A DNA stretch of 64,000 bases from NCBI GenBank assembly GCA_000708835.1, contig DF237025.1, positions 1 to 64,000 on the forward strand. Direction: 5' to 3'. The notes below the pieces were generated by a model, which was not told the origin of the DNA, did not search any database, and saw only the letters and a list, made by a program, of their open reading frames with translations. This document shows, in pieces, positions 22,799 to 34,624 of the stretch. The position numbers and the translations under genes were made by a program. The stretch comes from Klebsormidium nitens. Lineage: Eukaryota; Streptophyta; Klebsormidiophyceae; Klebsormidiales; Klebsormidiaceae. Every line of letters starts with the position of its first letter. Position 1 is the first letter of the stretch.

Positions 22799-25700
22799 AT
22801 GGGGACCCCTTTGGTGCAGCTGGGGTCCCCATCTGCTGAGCGCAGGAGCGCCTCAAAAGCTGCACAGAAGGCGGAGGCATACAGCCAGCTAGCGGAGAAG
22901 AGCCTCCGTGGCTCTTACAATGAGAAAGTTGCTGACATTCTCCAGAGCCACTCATACAATTTTGTGTTGTCTGACCCAACCCTGCCAGACAATCCAATCG
23001 TGTATGCCAGCCAGGGTTTTCTTAGCATGACGGGATACTCGAGGGAGGAGATTATTGGCCGCAACTGCAGGTTTCTCCAAGGGCCGGACACCGATCGACG
23101 CACCGTGCTGATGATTCGGGAAGCCTGTCGAGAAGAGAGGGCTGTGCAGGTGAGTGGCGTCCTGAGCTGCTGATAGGTCTTGAACCACAAATGGACGTTG
23201 TTTTGACCAGAAGAAGCTACCCTGCATTAGCTTGTCATTTACTTGTAGCCTACTTTGCGTTGTTAGAGCATTTTTGGGCAGCCACTTGAGGAGGGCTACA
23301 ACAAGACCTTATATCCGCTGACTGGAGCCTGATGTCAGTGAAAGGAAAGCTGCAAACTGGCGCCTCATGTTGCTCATCGTATTGGATGATTTGAACTGCG
23401 GATAAGCTTTCTCTTGGTGGTTTCATCTGTTTACCAGCCTCTCGTTCGTTCACTACTTTCCTTGAAAGGTTGCGGTTCTTGCTTATGGGATGTTTGTTTT
23501 TAAAGCTGTGACACAGCTCTCTTCCTTTGCAGGTAAGGTGCCACTTTTTCAGCCGCCTTCAGAAAGCTTTGTGTGACGTTCTTCAACCCTAGTTTTTGAG
23601 GGGTCAGTGTAGTTGTTTCAGGACTGAATACCTCTTTTCTGCTGGCAGGTGCGCATCTTGAACTACACCAAAGACGGCAAGCCCTTCTGGAACCTCTTCC
23701 ACATGGCGCCTATCTTCTGCAGCGAGACGGGCAAGGTGGTGCACTACATAGGTGAGTCGGCATGATGGCAGCATGATGTCAGCAAGGTCAGGGAGTGTGG
23801 TGTCAGTAATCTCATTTGTACTTTGAGTGCGTATGGCCGGCTTGGTTCCATAAGCACGCTGAGGCACATGCCTGTCAGCATGCATTGCCAGATTGTGACG
23901 TATGTCCTCTGCCGAGCTGCATTTTGCATGGAAGCTGCCGCAGTGTTTCTTTGTATGCAGCAACCTTAAGGAGGAGACACTGGTTAATAAGTCAGAGCAG
24001 AAATACCAGGCCAGGTGTAATTCGCCATGTGATGCAGTGAAGGAGTATAAAAAGGTTGAACGCAGTTTTTCTGTCAGGCGGTTTGATCATTTTAAGGGGT
24101 GCGTCAAACGTTTCTGCCTTCTGCTGTCGTGTGAGCTCCCTTCATGCTCCAGATAAGCAGGCTGCTCAGTGCATGATGAGTATTGACGACACTGAACACC
24201 TGAACAGGCTCTGCAAGCGTCCCTTCATCAGCCTTCAAGATGCTCGGTCTCCGCCAGTCTGCGACATTGACGAAGGTTTTGTACTTCATCCCGGGCGAAG
24301 GATTCTGAGCTAGAAAATCAGATCAACCGGACGGAGTAATATCGTTCGTTTCTTCGAAGCGAAACAATGCAATTTGGATCCCCGTCTCACGGACTGCGTT
24401 CTTTTTATTTGACTGAATCGGATGGATCGTGATTGGACCGCAATGGCGGTGACAGACCCATGCGAAGTTCTAGGCATCTGTCGAGCTGGGCAAACAAAAA
24501 AGCGGGGCGCGTTGTCATGAAAGACAAAATAACTCCAGCAAGGGTCTGATTCCTTAGAAAACCCCAAATCCTCTCCAGTGGCCTGGTCCAAAGTGGTCCA
24601 AAGCTTCAATACGATTGTTGGCGAGGGAACTCAAAAGGGAGAGCCGCTCTGTTGAGAGATCAAGAGCCGTCAAGCAAGCGCATAAATCCAAAACCAGGGC
24701 GTCCAAGGAAGTCGTAGAAAGGCGTTGGGATGTCCCAAACCGTCGCTCGTCCTTGCCCAAGCATCTCCATACAAAATCTTCTTAGTTCCAACAGTTAACC
24801 TGTCTGTCTCCCTTGCAGGTGTCCAAACGCCCATCAGTCAGTCCCTCGCGAAGTCCCCCGCATTCACTTCCTCCGGCGCTCCTTCTCCTGTCGGCAAACC
24901 GCCCCTGCCACCATCCCCAAGACCCGCCAATGGCCCTCCCACACCCCCACCTAGTACTGCGTCGCCACGACTAGGAAGCCCCGAACCTGAAACTACCGTA
25001 GAAGATACAGTACAGATTGCCGTCCCAATGGAGCTAATAGGGGGCTCCGCAGAGCCTGATTTGTCCCCCCCAGAAGACAGGGTTAAGGCGCTAACCGCAG
25101 TAAAGGCGGTGGTTGGGGATCTCAAGACGTGTGGGGAGGGGAAGGTGGAATTTGAGAAGGTGTCGCGGGGGGAGCCGTTGGACCCCAAGGCGGCGCGCGT
25201 GGTGTGCTCGTCGCTCGTGCTGACGCTGACCAAGATTCAGCAGAGCTTTGTGTTGTGAGTGGCAGTTTCTTCTTTGTAAGCGCCTTGCGCTGTCAAGTAT
25301 GTGGTAAACTCCGCACCTGGAGCTTCGGTCTCAAATTGTCTTCTGAGGAAAGACCTTTTGAAGCTCTTTCTTTCATCGAGAACGGAAGGTGTAGGGTATG
25401 GGGGACCTCAGTTCAATGTCAAGATCTTGAAGTGCGTGCATGGGTGTGTTCGAAAAGCATGGCCGATTCCATCGTTTTCACCTCTCTTTCTCCTTCCTTT
25501 CAGCTATGTCCATCCTCTGAACTTAGTAGCAGATGGAACAGTCGTTACAGGATGCAGTCTGCTTTCTTTTGGTATCTCCAGAATCAATAAAGCCGTACCT
25601 GAGGCCTGTGCTGAACAGTTTGGTGCGTGCTGTCTGTTGCAGGGCCAACCCTAACCTGGAGGACTGTCCAATAGTCCATGCAAGCGACGTGTTCCTTGAG

Positions 25701-27594
25701 CTTACAGGTAGATGCACAAAGTCCGTTCGCTTTTGGTTCTTGCTGCTTGTTTGATTAGTTGAGGGTGCCAGTATACGGTCTTCCAACAGTCCATTCCTTC
25801 CAATCGCAAGTCCTGGTCTTGGCCTTCAGTGTCCGACGAATGGTCCCCTCAGATGCGTTTCTCAGAATGCCGTTAGCTTCGCTTTCCTTTGCCTCCGTTA
25901 GCTTCCCTGCTGGTGCCCTGCCGCTCCTTCTAATGTCTCGTTCTGTACCAACCCAGCGTATTTCCTATTTTGCCAGATGCTATAAGAGGTCGCTCTCGTT
26001 GCTTCACAGTGGCCCATGTTTACTCGTAGACATGACAAGTTCAACAGTGCACATCTGCATTGAAGATTCTGGGTCAGCAAACGGCTAGTCTGATCCTGAA
26101 CGCCACCCCCTTTTGAACTCTTACAGGTTACCCCCGCGAGGAGGTTGTCGGGCGTAACTGCCGCTTCCTCCAGGGCCCCGAAACCGAACCGGAGTCGGTG
26201 CGCGAGATTCGGGAGGCAATTGCTGCGGACAAGCCGTGCACGGTGCGGCTGCTCAACTATCGGAAAGACGGGACGCCGTTCTGGAACAACCTGCACGTCT
26301 CGCCCATTCGCAACGCTTGTGGCAAGGTGGGTCCTATCTTCCCTGGTTCAAACAAAACAAAAACGCAGGTCAGATTGGAGCGCATACTTAACAGCACGCC
26401 CGTCAGCCTCCACGTGTATTTTCTTCAGGTTTTGCATTGAGCAGGGGTGTTGGTTGTTCCCGTGAATTGTTCCCTTGAGTGCATAGCGAAGAGGCTTATG
26501 TGAGGTCTCTTTTAGCGGTGTGGAGGTCTGTGGGTCCAGGGATGTCAACTCGACTTTTCTGTGAATGGAGCAGTGGGACGTAGTTTTTTGGTTTCTGGAT
26601 CCCATTAGAGGGCGGCGCTGATGTACCTGTATTGCTGACTGCATCCACGCATCCACGTTTTTTTCAAAGGTTGATATTGTGAGTTTAGACGTAGTTTTGT
26701 GTCCACATCTCGATTTGTTGCTCCATACTGATTCAGCGTCCTGTCTGGACGCTAAGTTTGGCCATCACCTTCTCTCCACTTCTTTCCCCTACTGTCTGCG
26801 GATTCAGGCGCAGCCTTACCTTTTGACGGGAGCCTCTGTGCATTTACAGCGTGCTTTATTCTTGACTGTGTACGCTTTTTGACTCTGTACGCTGCTTTTA
26901 TCTTGATTGGTTTTTCTCTGGTCTTTCTGGCTTGAAAGGGCAAGGACGAGCGACGGCCGGGGAGATTCCCATGCCTGTTCCGTGATTCGGACGCCCTGGT
27001 TCCGGAGTCATGGGCTTGCTTAACGGCTCGGTTCGCCACCAGAGCGGCTTTCTGCATTGGAATTGCTCGCCAACAGTCCCACTGAAAGCGAGTTACTCTG
27101 CACCAGGCCACTGAAGTTGTCTATGGAGATTAGACCCTTGCTGGGAATGTTTTATCTTCCATGACAAGCCCCCCACCTTTGGTTGCCCAGCTCGCCAGGT
27201 GTCTGGACTCTCTCATGGGTCCATCACCGCCGATGCGTGCCAATCACGATCCCTCCGAATTAGCGGAAGTCGAAGAACGAACTCCCTGAGAAGAAATCAA
27301 GCAGCTCAACTGCTTTATTCCTCTATAAACGAACGAATGGATCGGATCTCTCCTGTTGGGCTGAACTTACCCATTTATGACATGATGAGAGACAATTGTA
27401 AGTTGAGTCTTTGAAATTCGTACCCGCAGGTTGTTTACTACTGCGGGGTACAACTGGACGTGACGGCCGCAGACGGCATCAGCCCCCTCGACCGGGGCAT
27501 GAGCTCCCGGTTGAAGCAACTAGGCGCCGTGGGCGCAGTAAGGGTCGCTGTTAGAGCGCTCGACGGATCCGGTCTTCGGCGGAACATGTCGTAG
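22799..27594 (+). CDS. PLP: twin LOV-domain photoreceptor PLP/LLP
   Basis: Exons 22799-23149, 23649-23751, 24819-25254, 25643-25707, 26127-26326 and 27430-27594 join in phase to 439 residues. Each LOV domain has the flavin-binding motif GRNCRFLQG, with photoactive Cys at about 90 and about 330. LOV1 also shows [33 protein letters not shown] and [19 protein letters not shown]...VGVQTPI-like residues. LOV2 shows [43 protein letters not shown] and YYCGVQLDV. The linker is Pro/Ser-rich (about residues 165-215) and then helical. PLP/LLP (Arabidopsis TWIN LOV PROTEIN 1) binds flavin, responds to blue light and interacts with VITAMIN C DEFECTIVE 2/5; this is family knowledge. No kinase or F-box is attached. 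The start is the first ATG (MGTPLVQLG). Confidence 0.93.
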
Positions 27595-28997
27595 AAAGTA
27601 GAGCTTGACGAAGGACGTATACGCGTCCAATAGATTTAGGCTGTCGCAACAGTTTTCAGCGGCCTTGAAGCAGCGCTGCATGCTGACGTCAATCTATGTA
27701 CCATGGTAAAAGAGAGGGGGGGGGTAAGGAGAGCTGTGTTCATTAGAGTCTGATTTTATTCAGGCAGAAGTACTTTCTGAGCTAGTATCATTACATTCTT
27801 CTTGAAGCACTGGCACGCCGAGTTGTTTAGCTAACAGGTCTTTGCTAAGCAGAGGTTTACATCACCACGTGCAGGTTAGCCTAGTAGGATCCCTCTTCTT
27901 GTCAAAGACAGTCGGTAACCGACCTTGACCATCGTGTTGTAATCACACCCATGTACTCTGTGATGCTGTTTGTTCTTTTTGTGCCATTACGTCCTGGCCT
28001 TGGATGAGCGATGAGCTATTCCTGGTTGGCCACCACCTATTGCAAGCATGTCTTTAACTGGAAAGCTGAGACCACCTTCAGTAAGACTTCTATCTGTGCT
28101 GCACGTAAGGTTGGCACTCTCAACTTGAGCCGGTCATGCAGCGGTACCTGTAGTGACATTAGATGGTCGACAGAGTCCGACGTGCCAGACAGTGGATATG
28201 CACGTATACGTTAGCGAGCAAGATCCGGTGGCTGGAGTGACTCAATCTCAAGTGATTGGCTTGTTGGCATCATCGCACGTTGTGCCATTGCCGTGGATCC
28301 AACGGTGGCGAGCTATTCATGAATTAGGGGTCCACTGCAAGTTAACTCAATCGACAATATGTGCAATTCGCACATGAGGCTGCCATGCATGCGGGCGCGC
28401 CAGCCCGGGCATGACCTTAGGGCATGGCAGCCATGACGGGTCCCGTGTGCATGGGCCACGTGCACATATATATGTGCACGCGTCATGTGTGCATCACGTG
28501 GGGCTGGCATGCATGCCCCGGCGCACACTGTGTGAGTATATAATGGTGTAGAGCTGCCAACCATGCCACACCAGCTGCATGCACCTGTGCAGATTGCTAG
28601 CTTGCAATTTATTCGATTTATATTCAATATGGATATATGTCGAAGTGCAAATCTGTCAAGAATGCAAGTAATTTTCTTGCATCCTAAGTTCTAGCTGTAA
28701 GATCCGATCCGGTCGCATTCCAATGAATGTCAAACACGTGCTCACAAATCTTGCGAACTCTCCACCACAAGACCAATGCAGTGGGTGCCTTCAGATGCTA
28801 GCGCTAAACAAGCTGCGCCGCCAATCAAGTCGTGCTTTGTCCACGATAAACACGAAAAAGCGATTCGATAGTGTCAACTTTGTACATACTCGCAGCAGGA
28901 AGGGTCCTGCTGATGATAGCCCACCTGAATTGCAACCCACCTAAAAGCGGGTCTGCAACTCCCGATTTCTGGTATAGAAACGATCACAACCCCTCTC
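27595..28997. other. convergent intergenic region PLP / hydrolase
   Basis: 1.4 kb with no supported gene. The main structure is the CATG/GTGCAC-rich palindromic cluster at about 28,380-28,580. Confidence 0.5.
28459..28480. repeat. perfect 22-bp palindrome
   Basis: CGTGCACATAT and its exact reverse complement abut with no spacer. It sits in a roughly 200-bp cluster of smaller palindromes and near-palindromes (GCATGC, CACGTG, GGCGCGCC), with CATGCATGC on both sides (28,385 and 28,509). Confidence 0.85.
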
Positions 28998-31900
28998 TTA
29001 CTTCTTCAACCCGTCAAGAAAACCCAGAACTTTCGTCGCCACTTCTTGCGGAAACTCCTCGTGCGGCAGCAACGCCCCTGGAACGTCACCGTATTCGGCG
29101 ACGCCCTTGACTCCCTTGAGGGCGTCCATTTCGGCCTTGGATCGCTTGGGGCTCTGGATCGACTTCAACACGAAGAGCGGCACCTTGCTGTCCAGGCTCG
29201 CAATGTCGCTAAGCAACTCGTCCCGCGTCAGATACTGCACGAGAATTGAGACGGACTTAGCTACTGGTGAGCGCTTTTCAGGGGTCAAATTTTGCACGGG
29301 GTTAAGCCAGGGTCGGACGGAACGAAAAATCATCGTGGTCAAAGCTGCACCGGATCACAAAGTGCTAAGCCAGATCATTTCAGACGAACCCCTTTGCAGT
29401 GGAACGCGAGAACTGAGTTCACATCCGACCAGATTGTCTGTAAGCCGATTGAGGCGATGGAAGCAGCAGAAGATGATGACATGTCAAACGTAAGCCAACC
29501 GGTGTTGATCGACGTGCAAGTGGGCATCCGACAACAACGGAGCAATCTGGGGTTAGGTTCTTTTGAGATCTTGATTTAACCATGAGATGATATGCTCAAT
29601 GATAGAGAATCAAAGACGTTAGTCGACAAATCCTGCATGCCGATTGAAAGGGAAGGCTTAAGCTTCACTGACCGGGTCGAGATCGCCCGTGACAAACGCC
29701 GCTGGCGCAAAGCGCGCCCCCTCACGCTGCGTGAGCTCCGTCCGAATGTTAATGAGGTCGTCCGTAATATTGTCCTTGCTGGAGTAGACGTGCGTCCGGT
29801 ACTGGTTGCGGATGTTCTTAGGGCTGGACAGTACGAACTTGTACAGGGCCCAGCCGAGACCGGGGGACCGCAACACCGTCCGCAAAATGTTGTACCTGTA
29901 GGAGGTGTCCAAAATGTCAACACCTTTCAAAAAGGCAGTTGTCTTGGGGCTGGGCAGCACGAAATCGGGCAAAGCCCAACCGAAACCGGGGGAGCGGAGG
30001 ACCGTCCGCAGAATGTTGTACCTACACGAAGTGTCCGAAACGTCAGAACGGAAGTGCTGAGTACAGAGTCTCTTGGGAGTGGCGAAGAAGAATCTGTACA
30101 AGGCCCGGGTTCGGACAGAAGGGAGCGGAAGACCGTCCGCAGTTAGCCTGTTAGTGTTGTCCGCATTGTCCGCGGTGTCGAGAACTTTCAGCGTGCTAGT
30201 GTTTTGAAAGCTGGACAAGACCACATTTTAAGGCCGCGAAGAGGCCAGGGGAGCGCAGCATCGTCCGCAGAATGTTGTGACTATATGAAACGATTGGGAA
30301 TAATCAATGTGTCGATGGGAGGCCATAAAATGCTTATGAAGGTCCTTCTTGCGGAAGAGGACAGAGCTTTACGCGCCCAGCCTGAACCATGAAAGCCGGA
30401 CCGTGCAAAGACTGTTGTAGCTGAAAGAACTGTACGCAATTCACAAAATGAGCGACATCCAAGGCAGGTATAAAATTGTATAGGACTCGGAAAAGCGCAG
30501 GACAGCCGATGACTCCGTCCCTTATAAAGATAAGGTCAGGACCCTTGATTGTCACTCCCTTAGCAATGTCAATCATTCTGCAGAATGGCGGGGTTTCCCG
30601 GAATCAAAATCATAAGTCACACGAGCGACGGTGTGCCGAGCACCACACGGGGTGGGTATATCTAGACCGAGGCACGGAGTTGCTCCAGAACAGGAAATTC
30701 AACCTCTAGATTCCGAATGAATTAGTCACGCGCGTACCAGACTGAAGGTACTGATCAGCACAAGTTGACGAACTCGATACGGCACTAAAAATAACAGCAA
30801 AGCTACCTTCAAAGTCCCGTTGCATAGGATCACGTGAGTCGGTTCAGAATTAGCGACCATTTTGCTAAGGGCCCATCAAAGATTGGCTTAATTTACCGTA
30901 GCGACATTCCATTCGCACTAAGTTCATTGATTTTAGGCCGTTGCGAAGAGATCAAAGTTAACCTTCAGCCTTGGTGCGGAATTGCGAAATCGAAATGAAT
31001 TCAGATTAAGCCTGTAAACATGCAAAAACAGGCTTAAAACAGCCAGAAATTGGATCTTGCGACCAAAAACAAAAGCACCCCATCAGTCGGTGCGAAATGG
31101 GAAAACGTTCGAAATCAATAATTCGCACCAAGGTGGTGCGAACGGCAATGTCGCTACGGGCACTGCACCGAAACTGGGAAACTCGCTTCAGAATCTTTCA
31201 AGGTTTTGCGACAAACTTTTGAACAAGTCCCTCAACCAACGTGGCAGTAGGGCTTGAAAAAAGAGCGCATCGACCTGTCACCCCAACCGAACAAACAGGA
31301 TCAAAAGTGGACCAGGCCCCTGGAGCTTTAATAGACTGATCACTCTTTTCAAAACCAATGAAGGTGACGGAGTCGCTTGAGGCCAATGCTCAAACGGGAT
31401 CCATGACCAAATCTTCCTCCTCGGGGCTCAGCTGTACAAGTGTATCTCGCAAAATACAATTTTATAATCAAAATGTGATCCTGGCTTAGGTTCTGACGCT
31501 CTCATCAGAAACTTGGATGCTCACCTGTTCTGAACCTTGGGCTCCCGACCAAACACAATGGGCAGTGGTCCCGCCCATGTAGGCGCCACTGCGATTAGCG
31601 CCTTGGCAGAGAGCAGGCCCTGCTTGATGGCCTTGACAACTAGGGAGGGGGAGTGCCCTGCTCCAACGATGCTCACGGTCTGGCTCTTAGCGAGGGGGCC
31701 GTTGGAAGCGGATACGAAGTCACCGATGAACTTAACCTGGAGGCAAAAGGTCGGAACCATGATAATGTGTCACAGGGCAACTGTTCAGTCCTTGAATTAA
31801 TTAAAAGTGATCCAGAGCATACAGTCGCTCCTATTGCTGGGCTGGGCCGAGTGCCACGAATGATGACCGGATGTTACAATGAATTCAGAACGTTAGGTGG

Positions 31901-33387
31901 ACTGTTGGAACTTACCAGCTCCCTGGGACAAGTCCTGAACGTTCGGGGCTTTGTCAAACAACAGTTGGAAAGTGTGTGGGAGATTAAATCTTTGCTAAAA
32001 CTCCAGCCGTCCTCGCACACAACCAGAGTCCAGCCGGTTGCAGCCCCTTAGCAAGGCGGAGTGCATAAAAACTTCTGCCCAACCTTTCCCCACTGAAAAC
32101 AACTTCTTCTTCAACACCCAAATGAGGGTCAGACTTCTCCTGACCGACTTCGATAGATCACTCATTGTCAAGCCCAGAAGGCGGAGGCAAACAAGATACA
32201 AAAACTCATGCTGCTCTCACCAACAAGTCTGATGAGTACTCCATCTGTGGCCGCCCGGACAGCCCAAATCCCGGCCAATCGAGCGCCACCGCTCGCCTGC
32301 CAGAGCCCGCCACCGCCTCCGCGACCTTCCGGAACTCATCAGTCGTGCTGACATCAGACAGGGCGGGCAGGAAAAGGACGGCTTCTTCTGAATCGCTCGG
32401 GCCCCACTCCTCAATGTAAATGTTGAAGGGCTGGTTCTTGAAGGTCCAACTCCAACTTGAAACGCGCTTCTGCAGAAGCAGAGAAAATTCCGAACTCTTT
32501 AGAAACTTGCGGGCGGTGGCTTCCAGTTTTAAAAAGCGTTGGATTTCTGTTTTTGAAATATCTCATGAAGCGGCTGTCAGTGCATGTACAAACACAAGCT
32601 TTTCGCGGACAAAAGCTGAAACTAGTTGAAAGCTTGATATTGGTTAGTTTCGACAGCGGGGTGTGAGCAAATATAGCAGAAACTTATGACCGCTGATGGG
32701 GCGAAGGTGAGCAAAAGTGGTCGTAGATACAGTTTCAATAAAATCGAACTTGGCTGCCTGCAAGAGAAAACAACAGGACCAAGAGAGAGGTCCTCAGATA
32801 ACCCCTTCATGTTGATTACAACACAGATCTTGCATGCCCTGGTACAAAGATCTAACAGATGTAGCAGAATCTCATGGACAACACATAACAGTGACAAGGT
32901 GAGCGGGCGGACTTGAAAGCCAACCCAAATCAACCATGCAATATGAAGAACTCAGAGCCCAACTGTTTGAGAAATCAGGGAGTTTTTCTATCTCACAAAC
33001 ACAGATCACCATTCCTCCAACACTCGATTGCAAGGTAAAGCTGACCTCCATAGCCCCTTGCTCTGACCCCGCTGCCGGGGCCGCCACACTCGTCGCCTGC
33101 GCCGCCGTCGCCACACTTCTCTTAACCCTTGTCTGGTTATGCAAACCCCCAGCCACATTTACCCCCCACTCACTCACAGGCGATCGATGGCCGTCAAACG
33201 CCGTGCTGAAAACTGAAGCTGAGGTGCTAGGCTCTTCAAATCGATGAGTGGGCATTTGGGCGGCTGCCCTTGGGTTTGCGGGAAAGGCGCATAGTGGGGG
33301 CCGGGCCGCTCGAAAAGAGCGGGAAGCAAGGATCGCTTGGCACTGCCCAGAGAGGGCAGCCGAGGAGCGCAGCGCCGCACTCTGCAT
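28998..33387 (-). CDS. plastid-type alpha/beta-hydrolase-fold protein
   Basis: Five exons: 33387-33046, 32436-32221, 31736-31525, 29895-29673 and 29234-28998. Phases join to 409 residues. The N-terminus is Ser/Ala/Arg-rich and poor in acidic residues (MQSAALRSSAALSGQCQAI...), like a chloroplast transit peptide. The fold follows: VLFLPALSDVSTTDEFRKVAEAV, VALDWPGFGLSGRP, the nucleophile-elbow segment VSIVGAGHSPSLVVKAIKQG, APTWAGPLPIVFGR, VLRSPGLGWALYKFVL, LTQREGARFAPAAFVTGDLDP and KRSKAEMDALKGVKG...VPGALLPHEEFP. I recall the family as plant plastid alpha/beta-hydrolase-like proteins of unclear role. At the elbow (G-A-G-H-S) the usual nucleophile position is Gly, so catalysis is uncertain. The intron upstream of exon 4 carries four decayed copies of its start. 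Divergent with the 79-residue gene. Confidence 0.85.
29941..30422 (-). repeat. tandem array of decayed exon-4 starts in hydrolase intron 3
   Basis: True exon 4 begins at 29895. Copies of the acceptor plus exon start begin near 30021, 30143, 30281 and 30422, a period of about 122-141 bp. The first copy still encodes YNILRTVLRSPGFGWAL and retains a TAG acceptor. The later copies keep less (for example TGCGGACGGTCTTCCGCTC) and the last is barely recognisable. Intron sequence just upstream is included in the repeat unit. Confidence 0.8.
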
Positions 33388-33869
33388 TGTGTCTTAAGCT
33401 GGTGGTGGTGCGCAACACAAAGACGCTAATGGGGTCAACTGCTCCTTGAGATGCTAAAATCCTAGGTAAAAGCGAAACAGGAATGCAACTTGCAAGCCCT
33501 CCAAGAATGTCTGCGAGGTTGGAAACTGTGGCTGCTTCAACAGCTTCCTGAACTTGAAGAGCAAATTGCAATGTGCCCTGAGTGTGTCTGGCGTGGGAGG
33601 CTTCGAGCCGTCCGATATGCTCAAAAAATATCCACGGTCTACGATGCACTTTCTGAAGTTTCCTGCGCGCGGCCGGCTGGATTGAAACTCCGGTCGGAAC
33701 CTCCGTTGAACCCTGCGCATGGCGCCGGCCGGTCGCGGCCGCTTTCAATCGCCGCCGCGTACGTCTCGGCGACCTGGTCAGAGTAGTGAATTGCGCCGCC
33801 TCGATTCGTCTGGGGGGTAACCGAAGCAGCAAAGCAGGCCGCTGCTCTGTGACATCTAAAGCTCATCTG
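33388..33869. promoter_or_regulatory. divergent promoter region hydrolase / 79-aa protein
   Basis: Only 482 bp separate the two start codons, so promoters and leaders overlap. The centre (33,660-33,760) is GC-rich, with GGCCGGC repeats. No other gene is supported. Confidence 0.4.
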
Positions 33870-34624
33870 ATGGATCCCAATTTCGCCTTCGGCGCCGCTT
33901 ACGGCATCTTTCTTGCAATAGCGGTGAGCCTTGTCGCCTTGTTGAACAAACATCCTTTCGAAGTTGCTCGTGAGTTCTGGAACTTTGAACTAAGTGCTTC
34001 TGGTACACGAGTCTAGCTTTCAGCCTCTGTTTTAGGAAAAATGCCATTCTGACCGGAATGCAGGAATGCACGTGAAGGTCTGACTGCCAATAAATCATAG
34101 GCACCACTATTCCTTCCATGGTTGCACCCCAACTCCAATCTTAGCGGTCAGTGTTCTCTTGTTCTAGAAATGTCAAGTTTGCAGCTTTGCATGATTCTTT
34201 GACTTGCCAGAGTTACTGCTAACGATCAACTAGTGAGTCCTGGCCATCATCCTTTGAAAGGTTTAACGCCCACAATGTCTTGGCACTTTGACTTACTGGC
34301 TTTCGCTTTATAGTGCAAGAAGTCTTACCAGCATTTCAACCGAGTCTAAGCTCAGGTGCAATAATCCTCGTCTATCAAAAGAATCTGATCACCGTGCGAT
34401 GATTTTCTCCTGGACTGGTTCCTCCTTTCTACTTCCAGGTGATGTCCGTCGCGCGATTCTTGGACGAAAGGATCAGCGTGGAGCAAGCAGTGACGAAACG
34501 CCTGAAGACTACGCAGGAACAGATGGAGAGGCTCGAAAAGGCTATCATGGACACTAAGCTCAGTCTTGCTCGGGTCGAGGGAAAAGTGGACGGGAAGCTC
34601 TCTTTGCTGCCCGTACCCAGCTAA
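33870..34624 (+). CDS. 79-residue protein: membrane segment plus coiled coil
   Basis: Exon 1 is 33870-33923 (GCG|GTGAGC) and exon 2 is 34439-34624 (acceptor TTCCAG), phase 0. The product is 79 residues. The first 24 or so form one hydrophobic segment (FAFGAAYGIFLAIAVMSVARF), with the splice junction inside it. About 45 residues of amphipathic helix follow (ISVEQAVTKRLKTTQEQMERLEKAIMDTKLSLARVEGKV), then a short Pro-rich tail. A single-pass membrane-anchored coiled-coil protein is likely. I recognise no family. Support is the clean splice sites, the in-phase join and the coherent secondary structure. Confidence 0.6.

Noticed and set aside
29658-30224. A 188-residue continuous minus-strand frame as a true extended exon
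   Set aside because: The frame merely runs through a copied exon start and intron sequence; the homologous protein has the motif once, starting at 29895.
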